Below are positions 29,101-35,198 of a stretch of DNA of 53,818 nucleotides, one piece after another (within the stretch, counting starts at the first letter, position 1; each line of letters begins with the position of its first letter). The position numbers and the translations under genes are program-made. Source of the stretch: Clostridiales bacterium (GTDB lineage Bacteria > Bacillota > Clostridia > Christensenellales > UBA1242); contig CAKJYB010000022.1 of assembly GCA_918241715.1 (NCBI GenBank), positions 1 to 53,818 on the forward strand. The letters run 5' to 3'. The notes under the pieces were generated by a model. The model ran no database searches. It saw only the letters and a program-made list of their open reading frames with translations, and was not told where the DNA came from.

Positions 29101-32100
29101 CACCTGAAAGGGTTAAGTCTTTTTCATATTCGTCTCTTTCAATTGTGATATTGCAAGAATAGTCGTCCGACAAATTTAAAAATGCCAATTTGTTGAGTTT
29201 ATCTATTCTTGAAACAGGAAGAGAAATCTCATCTTCCGAAAAGTTGCTTCCAACAAGTTCTTTTACTTTTGCTTCTCCAAAATCACCATAATCATCTTCG
29301 TTAAAATAAACACCCTGTATATGATAGCCTTCCTTGAGAGCAAAATTGAGTCTCAAAAAGTTTTCCATCCTGTCGCTATACTTTGTGTTGAAACGAATAA
29401 CAATCTTATTTCCAGAAAGTTGCGCTGTAAATTTATTCCCTGAGTTGTCAGTTGTGCTTTCATATTTTTGCAAATAAATTGAATCCATGTTTAAAACTTC
29501 AGAGAAATTAAACTTGTTCTTTGCTGCATAATCTCTGCTTTCGACGTCCGAACTCTTGTTTAAATTGATTGTGAACGTATAGTTTTCTTCAGTTGTTCCC
29601 GTCCATTTTACATAAATATTTTTATGCGTTTGTCCATCGGCAAGATTCATTCTGTCGTCAATTCTAAGTGCTTTGGAAAAATTTCCATTGCTGAAAGATG
29701 TGTAATAGCTTGCAGTATAATTTTCTCTTGCCTGCGACGTTATCTCTGGCCATACTTCGGTTAAGATGTCGTCATAGCCGAATGTTCTTTCTTCATAGAC
29801 TTCTGTTGTTGCAAAACCAGCATACACTTCATATTCATTTTTTACAATTCTTACATCAACATTTCTCTCTTCATATTGTGCAGTAAACACCAACTCATTG
29901 AGAGTTATTTCTTCTTTTCTCAAAGGCAACTCAAATGCAATTGTGTCAACAGAAACTTCTGTGTTTTCTGCCGTTTTATAGCTTTTAAGATAATATCCTT
30001 CGTTGACAATATAGTTTGCAACTGAGATTTTTGGATTTATTTCTTGTGGGGATCTTGTTGGCAAAACCAAGTTTTCAAAAGATGTGGCATTTTGAACTTT
30101 GTATTGGCTTCCATCTTTTTTCAAAAGAGTTTGATATTGTCCGTAAATATACTTGCTGGTTTGACTAGTGTTATCATAATAATAAATTCTTCCACCATTT
30201 ACATTTGTTTCTACAACATATCCTTCTGGTGTGTAAACATTAAAACATACATCTTCAACTTTTCCTTCAATGTTGGCCTTTCCAAAATAAACATGTAAGC
30301 TGTTGTTTTCAACATGTCCAACAGGAGTTTCATAGTCTGTTGTGCAGTTTACAAGATAAGTTGATGCAACAACATTTCCAATGATAGCCCCTTTCCTAAC
30401 CGAACTTCCGTCAGAAAGATATTTGACGTTTTTAACATTCAAGTTTTTAATGACAGCACTGGAAGTTGACCCAAAAACACCAAAGTTTTCAACACCAAAG
30501 TCGCTTTGGTGAGAACTTACAAGGCCATAAATCGTGTATCCGTTTCCGTCAAAGACTCCGGCAAATCCAACAATTGGTTGCCATGCTCTTTCGGAAAGAT
30601 CAATGTCGTTTTGAAGAGAAAAATATTTCCCTAATGTAGAAGACATCTTTCTTACCAATGTCAAGTCTCCAACAGAATAAATTCTGTAAGGATCATACTT
30701 TTTTCCACTTCCGAGCAAGTTGGTTGCAGTGGATTGTGCGTTTACATCGCTGTCGGCCGTTTCGTCCAAGAATTTGAGATATGGCATAGAGCTGTTTACT
30801 GATGCTGAAATATCCCAAGTGTTTTCAAAATCCCATATTGTGTTTGGGTTGTTCCCCCAAAGTTTTTTGTTTGCATAAAATCCTTTTGTCTTTGCCCAAT
30901 CAACAATCTCTTTTACTCCATAATTGCTTGAAGTGTAAAGAGTTTGGTCATAGACCCTGTTTAGCAACACGTCATTTTCAACTGAATAATAAAGGAAGCC
31001 GCCACTTACAACATCACCAATTGTTTGTCCTATGCTCCTTGTTGCACCCTTTACCACTCCGGTATTAAACGAATTTTTTATTGCAAAGTTGTCCATTCCA
31101 CCAATAAACCCGACAAGCCCACATCTGTAATTATCTCCGTTTACTTCTCCGGCGTTGTAGGAATTGTTAAGTTCATTTTTCTTGTTTACTCCCGTCTTTG
31201 TCTGTGTCTCTGATCTTCCAATAATTCCACCAACACTTGAAATAGACCCCTGCACTGAAGAAATCTTTGCAGTGTTGTAAACATTTGTCAACTTGACACC
31301 TGTTGGGTTTTGTGCCAACCACCCAACAATACCACCAATGTATCCTTTTGTATGATTTGTAATCTCTCCATCAAAAGAAGCGTTGTCAATTGAAACGCCA
31401 ATAAATTCTCCAACGATACCACCGACACATGAAAGTTCTGCCGTGCCGTTTCCATCTATGTAAACGCTGGATTTAAGGTTTGATATTTTTGTGTTTACGT
31501 TTCTCTTTCCGTTGGAATCTGGATTAGGAGAAGAAACGGTTCCAATCACACCACCAACGTTTTGATAATTCCCAGATGCAGAAAGATTCATCTTTCCTGA
31601 TACAGAACAATATCTAACGGCTTCACAACCAGCCCCCGTAGCCGTCGATGCAACTCTACCAACAAGTCCACCAACATTGTTTGCCTTTCCTGTTATGTTT
31701 ATGTTTCTAAGGTTTAAGTTTAAAATCGTTCCACCTGCTCCAGAAATAGAACCAAACAAACCGGCATTGTTAAAATTGCCTGAAACATTTAGGTTGTAAA
31801 TATAGTGCCCGTTTCCGTTGAACGTTCCTTGAAAATATCTGTTGTCAACATTTGCAATAGGAGTCCATGCATGACCACCAAGGTCCACGTCTGTTTCCAA
31901 ATGAATTGTCTTTCCACTATAAGATTCTTGTCCGTTTACAGCGTTTACACTTTGAGCAAACTTAACAAATCCTTTTGCCGTGTATATGTAATAGTCGTTT
32001 CCAGATTTGTAAAAGTCTGTATCTGAAACATCTCCAACAGAACTGCCGTCCCACAATTTGTCGCCAGAAAGAGATGTCGTCTCTTCTCCTGCAGCAGAAA

Positions 32101-32203
32101 CAACACTATAATCTGTTTTCGACTTTTCAACACCCAAAAGACCAAGCAAACTGCAAAGTCCAAAGGTAAGGGCAAACAACGCCAACAATCCTTTTCTTTT
32201 CAT
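14171..32203 (-). CDS. Giant exported surface protein, 6010 aa, GLUG + YDG/MBG + Listeria-Bacteroides repeats, C-terminal membrane anchor
   Basis: An uninterrupted 18-kb gene. The ATG at 32203 is chosen for AAGGAG 7 nt upstream (an in-frame ATG at 32230 has none). Residues 1-~37 form a signal peptide (KRK, hydrophobic core, VVSAAG). Residues ~85-400 and ~485-650 are GLUG-type right-handed beta-helix repeats (FNGNGHYIYNLNVSG, NNVGGLVGRV, GLVGFIGG). Around 1795-1890, 4500-4572 and 5310-5375 lie Listeria-Bacteroides (InlB B-like) repeats (GYDLLGW, GYNFLGWY, GYTYEGFF). YDG modules start near 3131 (KVYDGKTI), 3513 (KIYDGNMN), 3881 (degenerate) and 4076 (KKYDGNTN), alternating with MBG-like YxYGE/D segments. 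Near 5860 a beta-helix-like GTKRNPYEI module returns, then a membrane helix (~5972-5996) and a basic tail. No LPXTG, no enzyme domain recognised. Probably a very long adhesin or cell-envelope fibre. Confidence 0.9.
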   Translation of the reverse strand: MKRKGLLALFALTFGLCSLLGLLGVEKSKTDYSVVSAAGEETTSLSGDKLWDGSSVGDVSDTDFYKSGNDYYIYTAKGFVKFAQSVNAVNGQESYSGKTIHLETDVDLGGHAWTPIANVDNRYFQGTFNGNGHYIYNLNVSGNFNNAGLFGSISGAGGTILNLNLRNINITGKANNVGGLVGRVASTATGAGCEAVRYCSVSGKMNLSASGNYQNVGGVIGTVSSPNPDSNGKRNVNTKISNLKSSVYIDGNGTAELSCVGGIVGEFIGVSIDNASFDGEITNHTKGYIGGIVGWLAQNPTGVKLTNVYNTAKISSVQGSISSVGGIIGRSETQTKTGVNKKNELNNSYNAGEVNGDNYRCGLVGFIGGMDNFAIKNSFNTGVVKGATRSIGQTIGDVVSGGFLYYSVENDVLLNRVYDQTLYTSSNYGVKEIVDWAKTKGFYANKKLWGNNPNTIWDFENTWDISASVNSSMPYLKFLDETADSDVNAQSTATNLLGSGKKYDPYRIYSVGDLTLVRKMSSTLGKYFSLQNDIDLSERAWQPIVGFAGVFDGNGYTIYGLVSSHQSDFGVENFGVFGSTSSAVIKNLNVKNVKYLSDGSSVRKGAIIGNVVASTYLVNCTTDYETPVGHVENNSLHVYFGKANIEGKVEDVCFNVYTPEGYVVETNVNGGRIYYYDNTSQTSKYIYGQYQTLLKKDGSQYKVQNATSFENLVLPTRSPQEINPKISVANYIVNEGYYLKSYKTAENTEVSVDTIAFELPLRKEEITLNELVFTAQYEERNVDVRIVKNEYEVYAGFATTEVYEERTFGYDDILTEVWPEITSQARENYTASYYTSFSNGNFSKALRIDDRMNLADGQTHKNIYVKWTGTTEENYTFTINLNKSSDVESRDYAAKNKFNFSEVLNMDSIYLQKYESTTDNSGNKFTAQLSGNKIVIRFNTKYSDRMENFLRLNFALKEGYHIQGVYFNEDDYGDFGEAKVKELVGSNFSEDEISLPVSRIDKLNKLAFLNLSDDYSCNITIERDEYEKDLTLSGDFNFAIGPKYDVVGKKVSIYGEEYGITFSGEDERYVGFNFDTLRLISNDNAFENLSITNFSENADNIVSFGERNYLFSDDGDGLRAVYLLNSSPQIGANGRVLSTSIQDTIVKIVKTIEDGNAKYSFQYFYNQDFVFIAMAKDIRDTISIQGGLRKRIDKDHDEDVPANRYSATIIPVTSAGQTNNSKGYAVFTGAVEYSNKDYSISSKATIVDLSFEFVLEEKDGEGNITGYKKILENAPTIVAEHTMYDVEQAGTFKFVVNPSEYYRFKQDADRPNSVYLNNQVFFINPAKEIPEGGDESSQYEINGLDDPGTFDTQNNINEISFNYDTSFPAARYIVRIVCEEVKYDINFNTTIDGILNTQTMKYTDMEIISQKEVDGVMVWDEENAKTFDYYTRPTGVSTGTAYTDNRASNKFAFNSKIRVKVVAPNHAYFLRWFEVVNGNRTNAIQIVEYDDTSTTLEFVYSDMFIACECADFVMNVRSVFTRKVINFELYQNQIWDKSNGQIATYQELGIESGVSGLSPNQYTYTIGLENTAYKGVSITALTGENAAGYEYAGYRIYCVNDEGEVVPVRYDANHDYWESEDVLASYNFNFLVDRMTQRAYEYQGRVSQSYYLVPVVVRKEITLVFHSGTGLLNEYGDGRNGHVYNTENQETTNNTGAFASLTKYTSRFGEEVDITDISSFGSSDAGFNLREHFSRRTGYRELAQTEFMAYTGNNGQEVVLFDNNILLGNDIFESVHDEGDDKNVVHIYFRWSANNYNINFNANDGTFAPGSSNVVNVFFDQTLPNIPQVDRVGYDLLGWKLYVDEESPLGPYVIEKDGSEFVFCEGDYFDADGKYIYDGEITLVAVWEARHYKVRVYQNSANVYYKNGVRKTEGEGYEDYDIVYDSTFANIYADYATNRIPTRKDFRFLGIYANSTEIAGRNQIAEDTIFDQYIETCDLTQTDEPNLNLYVAWEFDGDYSISFESQIEELKYTAESQLVYVGSFLTTEGSSFVYNGYQNVAFNSASGLLEITISDELHATLTMYLNDEEETEFSVRDAGVYTKTFKIVVEDNAEYYNCGTIIEEIHTFSVGVLKASIDTEASIDENLVKLASVKNIMKGLVSDAEYQTIQAFTNIENFADYIRDHDNTANSASDENIYKFVMLKFYNQLVDADYLTYKNWKYSDYQTYYDAHQEDAERTISNLRFVSSYIYTDNGKRRDISDYTSAFKFKSVDGDVSDSKIRSELSISSVKINGNASGIEANSTAELYIYFSASEETLNNYSLLEDENGNTYFEIASIYILPQILQVANSESSGYSYYDETLSCADIEWFVGRNEAEAVEGQTYYQITDDLFMKAKLYTSNGGSGRVDTDYTAFGVENVLYYSNVDIYRKVGNEYQFVSDRFKVLADKNDIYKILSTKDFYRVNISAQYLTTSQGQRTSTEISTDVAQNLLRIIGVAYYTGSDPSAQTDPTKWKQERSDDFLEEKEYRVSAGGMVLFKIVHNNDNNVSIFAHKVVKRISVVLTTKYITENIRFHKWSDTILRDVDGPFEENGGFDILTNGIEMNEDKETEVNYYATFTDLVEVVYNLNFPEDYPTRSVERSVLKLGVSTIDDLFIPNEGGFEFVTFNLKDTTGVAIDYTTLFTGPSDTFKGLTEKHARLELDVVWKIGDILTEQKVETINLQVGTLYQYSMEEIVSITNKSNDLFTYTYVWKKGTQIVSEGENLSLENGGITTDSGEYSLTISAKVKERFKNVVPNPTDAEDAVVEFTINLMPHKITQIELVGEDTAIYDSYNHSQDWTIDVRYLRYNNETGEYYQLPDMEEVFFTTDDVLSAETTKGGNVVDEMVNVGQYSIHLSYNTDYYVVESGTELDFDFVFEITPFVLDIDGEISPKGKYFNGDNEDIKQTFSTGFEELEIEFSRQAGEDIGEYRLYLKDVASQSKGNYTIVCGEDVIFENSTPDTTIVVGTFTISCAGEIKLSYETDASTRENLEVVYNPDGYTIALTDSFKLQIFNGETKIKDIQLKLYDVANQKEITNSTILNILKTKVSDITPYFNNSVDIAHAIDCGVYAYTFNLGQQISNYYTTIRFETGYQFTIKKQELDVETFNLDKVYDGKTIAYIDLNGDVIPSIENYEDVYILATYESPYANPSVNVLLNVVGTGEENIANYELSAPSTTATISKLSATGTIATTKASYVYGEVRENNFESLLQSIVLYANGQNVTNLLNEERYTISYALPSLAQANTAGCLYVGTYTIDVSATFEDFDVSITEPQIQVAPLNVVKNLNKGAFKVVAPATRTDNYVDVPMTISETGDSITLSYYTYGITNPSQLIADHFYNLQPETTSFANGSVLVSVPTNEGLEILANNNIVEARIVNTGILTQTYNGSEYEFSVNLSTQTFEISNGANTYTSALTFWEESTQITISDFSEIEVYSPARDGQGQEIRQTEFTTAGTNKLAIYTRSNSYPIIIFKQDYNFEIEKKAINVSNLSVSKIYDGNMNYTITTFAEKVGEDDVSIVARFENANVGTNKNISLSLVGEDAGNYQLSSASMTGDITKQTAVVTIDNLQYTYGDLSNTSTLQFSVYCGDNKVGTSEYNIEFTIVGATYSTQWNYLFAGQYSLQMTGSSDNYNLTFDNSVKLVVSKYALDVVFETSGVVSVEYGETNPNTFNYTYRTPIFEDVVLQVTRQNGLNVGFYRALSSTTTDPNFVISSTTDNSDGMYRITKSSVVVFLLLSNEEEITSSTAESVAFAYDGNIYNQLQVRKVSDEYKLVITDGANEKMFALNTYIYDGSKYVKTAKTLQNLTSVLSFAEEEVKNVGIYRYLCESAQAENYNVSLMKTGQVYNNIVINPKELRFKEETITRTFDNKDAIYIYEDADELVDGVVDGEEVGLKIEFFKNAERARYVGQNYVVQAELVGENEVVSNYQILTLTADETQVNGTIEKAEMKIYINSVRIVYGEDYTLSFDYTYDEEIDLTGYDMTRIDIRLHVVGEQTSTANKAKVGEYRIEVSTDIKDFSPTFNVDGVEKLVYSNEAKVVVSKKDISYTATSGTLGEAFTKKYDGNTNCSIQEGGVDKFALDGVLTGDAVYLESAEYASYDIGNTIEVELTLGGADADNYRITNWSYGVIEPIVVSLRFDYNANGSTAVHSNTEIAGIKTITKLAFPFVSISYITSNSYENDTMFIENFPTSLSGYTGYTFKAWMLRFTNVEENSQKYEFLSALAEELLLKTAYENEIFDFYVGNNAASVSLLNKLMRDDTDNIAGMYYLENENPIITFTADWSEVEYSINVRIADENGRTAAYGTAESGGEVIDRAGTIVSGYNREVSILATPLEHCTYVGFYDADEGYKYDTAGAMFVNVTRDGATATLTISKMTKSYNIVVRFKAQSVRVEIPTTDPENTSTNIDGFVEDEGKIIWTTNYFELGETSLEDVGLERVGYVLNSITIAGTTYLPEQFEDVVLQDLVVGENDQVLTLTPNFESVGVVVTLNYGYNDLTENIAVAFESAYNTSAGWVETPEREGYNFLGWYNYNGQRVIGSDVMATTNTHTLTARWEIASFTLTLEIENGTMEFEEQEITSYETELQFNETLTFIVKANNGYHIPSASELPEEISSYTRGEQIYFVVIMPGRDYSYTIRARADENIVVYSGENVGVVQAYDITEGEEEIIISANRFAVETGRTIRMVVHGATGYLISGYSVSVDTLDIDEDLTGGVLTLEISGILGNVAFTFETQEDKHYVAVGFENPENIESFVYQERNYYNFEDISIEVPTGEDLTFVVKYKHGYRVGTYQTQSGYDVDIQETTILEEKYYEITISNILIDGEITFEEEIESYTITLEVISINDSKQQVFEEQNRVKIADNNTMTITKEFGEEIELAFVSSNVIYNFAGWSKNGTIVFSNDRNTTYTIEDDETIYAIFSAIKINVTLKTLNYYTLYSEYMDPEMLETHYDEIENVGEEYFEDEEKTKSITKTSIYYGSSKNIYYDTPVGYRFYGHGYKNGEDFVYLSKDDGNSRGYINISTLGLDEEQTEITIYMVVRALSSRVFVKTEIDVEGEREENRNVGSIKLVDGEGADVNEYGYVEGTRVHYSLDDYTDGELVNNKEFTIIACTGEEIFIRAKLERAGFVFYGIAFENENMNVSRIADADDGDAIYKIVGVVGGENCEISVLFRPTLNKISIDFAVEEDSVDGGAFNYETAEPRKVFSSGIGYSTIEMSAYTDSSFKIYAYIDMGYLIDPDNIQFVDESGLVVASSVAFEEMDIYTTGYMGVITFVVADYFEEATIRVVITPRRYVVHLVEDGSVLATIRNVEYSKLINVNKTNEGNISVYDDRLVYAGGKLNLKLNKQGYTYEGFFSYENGAGVRYINSDGLPSLLWQDTGYYYDIGSSTYKLTTNARINEQTGDMEISIFLYWSYLKTRIIFTLVPSVPTLITAQDMVEGVDYTNSWFYKDSPYYIEVAFNTSINITAPEMDGYKFYKFVISQKNKNGEVLKPVSTSQTSVPWVTNELDAIVEVNIQVVYYVKIDVVVYGGEGYYDIVQETKDTQAEALLRAGYVDSTIPFMLRAVPKEGYTFVRWNNITSGRSSIAPEWDRLYVTAKTTFVMNLQGDYVTIKFTSQDSLGNEVPYDYTHGQIMSAIATSINNTSRSFRIGSKIRNVFTILLNEIEVKVGDVVTFAVEIDGGFAALWNRDDVRHTRYADGKYYFELTISPEMSENHYIRLLPNFQNEIMAIYVNRDFVEEQKGLNAVDADNVNLAGFVLYNSRRTNMFRMDRGQDMTIGFEVNPRYSIDTIVIGIGEREIDLMPFYDKGKISLTTEYIEENQVVGTLRLQVMFRRLLWEEKVVEVNLEGEGTKRNPYEISSVEELVFVMQKVNSGAKNLYGEYYSEASYVLKKDLKIGAEFWTPIGTIEHAFNGRFNFNKHQVTAIYNPYLYVDTSYDGLFGVIGERAVIEGGKAEVWYWYLIGAAVLALTGTAITIIYIAKRNKKRMEKMSVK

Positions 32204-32234
32204 GGAAGACTCCTTGACACAATATGTCATTATT

Positions 32235-32264
32235 ATTTTACAATAAAAAAAAGAATTTAAGCAA
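32235..32264 (-). promoter_or_regulatory. Promoter of the giant 6010-aa gene
   Basis: TTGCTT (32264-32259), 18 bp, TAAAAT (32240-32235). The predicted leader of about 25 nt holds AAGGAG, so this gene is leadered, unlike the leaderless set. Confidence 0.55.
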
Positions 32265-32278
32265 ACAAAAATAAAAAA

Positions 32279-32303
32279 ATATATATATTTTTAATATATA
32301 TAT
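32279..32303. repeat. AT-only dyad upstream of the giant-gene promoter
   Basis: Arms of 11 bp (alternating AT ending in ATT / AAT...) around TTT, 25 bp in all, 15 bp upstream of the -35. The whole 32204-32456 gap is very AT-rich, with several A- and T-tracts; besides the promoter, this dyad and the trpS terminator I see no gene in it. It could be an UP-like element, a regulator site or only low-complexity DNA. Confidence 0.5.
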
Positions 32304-32402
32304 CGAAAATGGTTTTTGCACGTAAAAATCGAACAAAAACAATTTTTGTTTTTATTTTTTATAATATTTTTAAAAATTTGATTTCGGATTTAATTTTTTA
32401 AT

Positions 32403-32433
32403 AAAAAAGCAGATTTTTTATTTTAAAATCTGC
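32403..32433 (-). terminator. Intrinsic terminator of the dnaB-gltX-trpS run
   Basis: Nine-bp stem GCAGATTTT/AAAATCTGC (32409-32417 with 32425-32433), 7-nt loop, then six T on the minus strand (32408-32403). A T run also follows on the plus strand. Confidence 0.85.
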
Positions 32434-32456
32434 GTTTTTTTCTTCTTTTATTGGAC

Positions 32457-33512
32457 TTATTTCAAAAACTTTGTGTAGTCAATTCCCATAGCATTTTTCA
32501 TTCTTTCAAGTGTTTTTGCTGCGTGCTGTCTTGCCTTTTTACCATTCTCAAAGAGCATATTGTAGATTTTGTCTACATTCTTTTCCAATTCTTTTCTTCT
32601 TTCTCTTATTGGTGCTAAAAGCTCTTGAAGAACATTGTTTAAAAACATTTTTATCTTTACGTCGCCAAGGCCACCTTTTTTGTAGTGAGCTTTAAGTTCG
32701 TCAAGATTTTTGTATTCCGGCAAGTATTTTTTGAAACTCTCTTCTGTTGCAAATGCTTCCAAGTACTCAAAAACAACATTTCCTTTCACCTGACCAGGAT
32801 CTGACACCTTTATATGATTTGGATCGGTGTATGCACTCATAACCTTTTGCTTTATCACTTCAGGTTCATCTTTGAGATAAATGCAGTTTCCTGCAGACTT
32901 GCTCATTTTCAGTTTTCCGTCAAGCCCAACCAATCTTGCTTGATTTTTTGTTTCTGGAAGCACTGATTTTGGTTCCACCAAAACCTTCTCTCCATACGTA
33001 GAATTGAAACTTCTGGCAATTTCTCTTGCCTGCTCCAACATCGGCTCCTGATCTTCTCCAACAGGAATGATGTTTGCGTCAAAAGCCAAAATGTCTGCAG
33101 CCTGACTTATTGGATAACACATAAATCCAACGGGCATCGAATTTGAAAACCCACGTTGTTTTATTTCTTCTTTTATTGTTGGATTTCTGTTTAATCTTGC
33201 AACAGAAACCAAATTCATAAAGTACATTGTTATTTCGGAAAGTTCCGGAACTTGCGATTGAATAAAAATGTTTACTTTTTCTGGGTCTATCCCAGCTGAA
33301 AGATAGTCAATTGCAACTTGAATGATATTATTTTTTACTTTGTCAACTTTGTCGGCATTGTCCGTAAGCGCTTGCGTGTCAGCAATCATGATGTAAAATT
33401 TGTCATAACCACCTTTTTCTTGCAACTTTAGACGATTGGAAATTGAACCAACGTAATGTCCAATATGGAGATTTCCTGTAGGTCTGTCTCCTGTCAATAT
33501 CACATTTTTCAT
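32457..33512 (-). CDS. trpS: Tryptophanyl-tRNA synthetase
   Basis: 351 residues from the ATG at 33512, chosen because AAGGAG lies upstream and the protein then begins MKNVILTGDRPTGNLHIGHY as TrpRS proteins do; the frame is open to 33545 without a ribosome site. TGNLHIGHYVGS is the HIGH motif and LKMSKSAGN (~200-208) the KMSKS motif of a class I synthetase. It attaches Trp to tRNA-Trp. Last gene of the run starting at 38778, 46 bp after gltX, followed by a strong terminator. No T-box leader is seen in front of it. Confidence 0.97.
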   Translation of the reverse strand: MKNVILTGDRPTGNLHIGHYVGSISNRLKLQEKGGYDKFYIMIADTQALTDNADKVDKVKNNIIQVAIDYLSAGIDPEKVNIFIQSQVPELSEITMYFMNLVSVARLNRNPTIKEEIKQRGFSNSMPVGFMCYPISQAADILAFDANIIPVGEDQEPMLEQAREIARSFNSTYGEKVLVEPKSVLPETKNQARLVGLDGKLKMSKSAGNCIYLKDEPEVIKQKVMSAYTDPNHIKVSDPGQVKGNVVFEYLEAFATEESFKKYLPEYKNLDELKAHYKKGGLGDVKIKMFLNNVLQELLAPIRERRKELEKNVDKIYNMLFENGKKARQHAAKTLERMKNAMGIDYTKFLK

Positions 33513-33558
33513 AGTTTTTCTCCTTAAAATCATCAAAAATTGCAATCGGAATCAATTT

Positions 33559-35190
33559 TTATGCAAATTGAGACATTCTTTCCAAAACTTCTTTCTCTCC
33601 AAGAAGAGTCATTATTTCATACAAATCTGGAGAATTTTTTCTTCCAGTAATTGCAATTCTGACATATTCGCAAACCTTTGCAACGTTTCCCTTATACTTT
33701 TCAGGATTTTGCTTATAATCTGCGTTGTTTGTGGCATAGCCAAGTTTGTCTGCCATTTCTTTTATTTTTTCAAACCAAACATCTTTGTTTGAAAGATTGA
33801 GATATTTTTTGTATTCTCTAAGCACTTCTTTAAATTTTTCTTCTTCAGTTTGGTCTATTTCAAAACTCTTTGGTTTTCCAAACATATAATCGAAAACATC
33901 AAAAAACATGCTCCACTTGTAAATATCTTTTCTTGGCTTTGGTTTTTCTCTGTCAATATTTAAAACTTTTGTAACGTATTCTTTGTCTTTTACAAGATAA
34001 TCAACGTTTTCCAAAGAGTTTTCTCTTGCCCAAGCCAAAAGCTCCTGATAGCACTTTTCTGCTGGGTATCTTGAGATAATCTCTTTTGACACATCATTTA
34101 ACTTTATTGTGTCAAAAATAGGCGTATTTGCCGTGATTTTAAATCCATTAAATGGAAATTCCATAATATCTGCTGTTGGGTTGGCTTTACGCCAATTTTC
34201 AAAGTTTGAATTGATAAGGTTCATCAAATATTCAACAACAGCCTGTTTATCATAACCTTCAACGTCAAAGTGTCTCATGTCGGCTTCTGGGTGCTTACGC
34301 TTTGAAATTTTGTTTTTGTTTCCTTTTTCGTTGAGTTTGTAAATAAGTGGTGAATGGATATATTTTGGTTGCTTAAATCCCAATGCTTCAAAAATCTCTT
34401 TGTGAAGTGGGTATGATGGAAGCCACTCTTCTCCACGAACAACAACATTCGTCCCCATAAGTGTATCATCTACGGCATGGGCAAAGTGGTATGTTGGCAT
34501 CAAGTCATTTTTCAAAAGAATTGCGTCAACGCTGTTTGCAACCATTTCAACTTCACCTTTTGCGCAGTCGTTAAACTTAATCTTGTCAACACCATTCCCT
34601 GCAGACTTCAAACGAATCGCAAACTTTTTGCCTTCTTTCAAATTCTTTTCAATTTGTTCGATTGTTAAATGACGGCAAACGTTTTTATCTTCGTTTATTC
34701 CCGTTTCAAACTTCTTTTCTCTGCTTTCTTTTACGTCGCTAAGACCTTCTGTCTTTCTGCAAAAACATGGAAAAGCCTTGCCTTCTGCAACAAGTTTTTT
34801 TGCATACGCTTTGTAAATTTCTTTTCTTTCGCTTTGATAATATGGTCCATAATTGCCAATTGTTACTCCACCCTTAAGTTCGTATTCATCTGGCAAAAAA
34901 CCATAGGAAGTCAAAGTCCCAAGAATGATTGCACTTGCTCCTGCAACTTCTCTCTTTTGGTCGGTGTCTTCAATTCTTAAATAAAAAACTCCACCACTTC
35001 TTTTTGCGATATTATAATCAATAAGTGCCTGAAAAAATCCACCAAGATGCATAAATCCTGTTGGGCTTGGTGCAAAACGTGTTACATATGCACCTTCTGG
35101 CAAATTTCTTTTTGGGTATTTCTTCTCAATTTCTTCAACAGAAAGTTTGTTGTCTGGAAACAACAATTCTGCCAATTTTTTGTAATCCAT
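33559..35190 (-). CDS. gltX: Glutamyl-tRNA synthetase
   Basis: 543 residues, somewhat longer than the usual 470-490. RFAPSPTGFMHLGG (~38-51) is the HIGH-like motif, FYLRIEDTDQKRE (~69-81) is typical of GluRS, and KISKRKHPEAD (~296-306) is the KMSKS-like loop. Whether it is discriminating for tRNA-Glu or also charges tRNA-Gln (needing GatCAB) cannot be told from the sequence. AGGAG precedes the ATG, 8 bp after the lipoprotein gene. Part of the dnaB-...-trpS run. Confidence 0.95.
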   Translation of the reverse strand: MDYKKLAELLFPDNKLSVEEIEKKYPKRNLPEGAYVTRFAPSPTGFMHLGGFFQALIDYNIAKRSGGVFYLRIEDTDQKREVAGASAIILGTLTSYGFLPDEYELKGGVTIGNYGPYYQSERKEIYKAYAKKLVAEGKAFPCFCRKTEGLSDVKESREKKFETGINEDKNVCRHLTIEQIEKNLKEGKKFAIRLKSAGNGVDKIKFNDCAKGEVEMVANSVDAILLKNDLMPTYHFAHAVDDTLMGTNVVVRGEEWLPSYPLHKEIFEALGFKQPKYIHSPLIYKLNEKGNKNKISKRKHPEADMRHFDVEGYDKQAVVEYLMNLINSNFENWRKANPTADIMEFPFNGFKITANTPIFDTIKLNDVSKEIISRYPAEKCYQELLAWARENSLENVDYLVKDKEYVTKVLNIDREKPKPRKDIYKWSMFFDVFDYMFGKPKSFEIDQTEEEKFKEVLREYKKYLNLSNKDVWFEKIKEMADKLGYATNNADYKQNPEKYKGNVAKVCEYVRIAITGRKNSPDLYEIMTLLGEKEVLERMSQFA

Positions 35191-35198
35191 TTTTTCTC

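Noticed and set aside
14171..32230. Many plus-strand and off-frame open frames of 60-200 codons inside the two giant genes
   Set aside because: They lie entirely inside strongly supported genes, have no ribosome sites worth noting and show Phe/Cys/Leu-rich shadow compositions.
32204..32230. Upstream in-frame ATG at 32230 as the start of the 6010-aa protein
   Set aside because: It has no ribosome site and would put nine residues before a normal signal peptide; the ATG at 32203 follows AAGGAG.
32204..32456. A small RNA or T-box leader in the AT-rich gap before trpS's end or ahead of the synthetase genes
   Set aside because: No T-box specifier/antiterminator elements were recognised, and the synthetase genes are internal in a run with no leader of any size.
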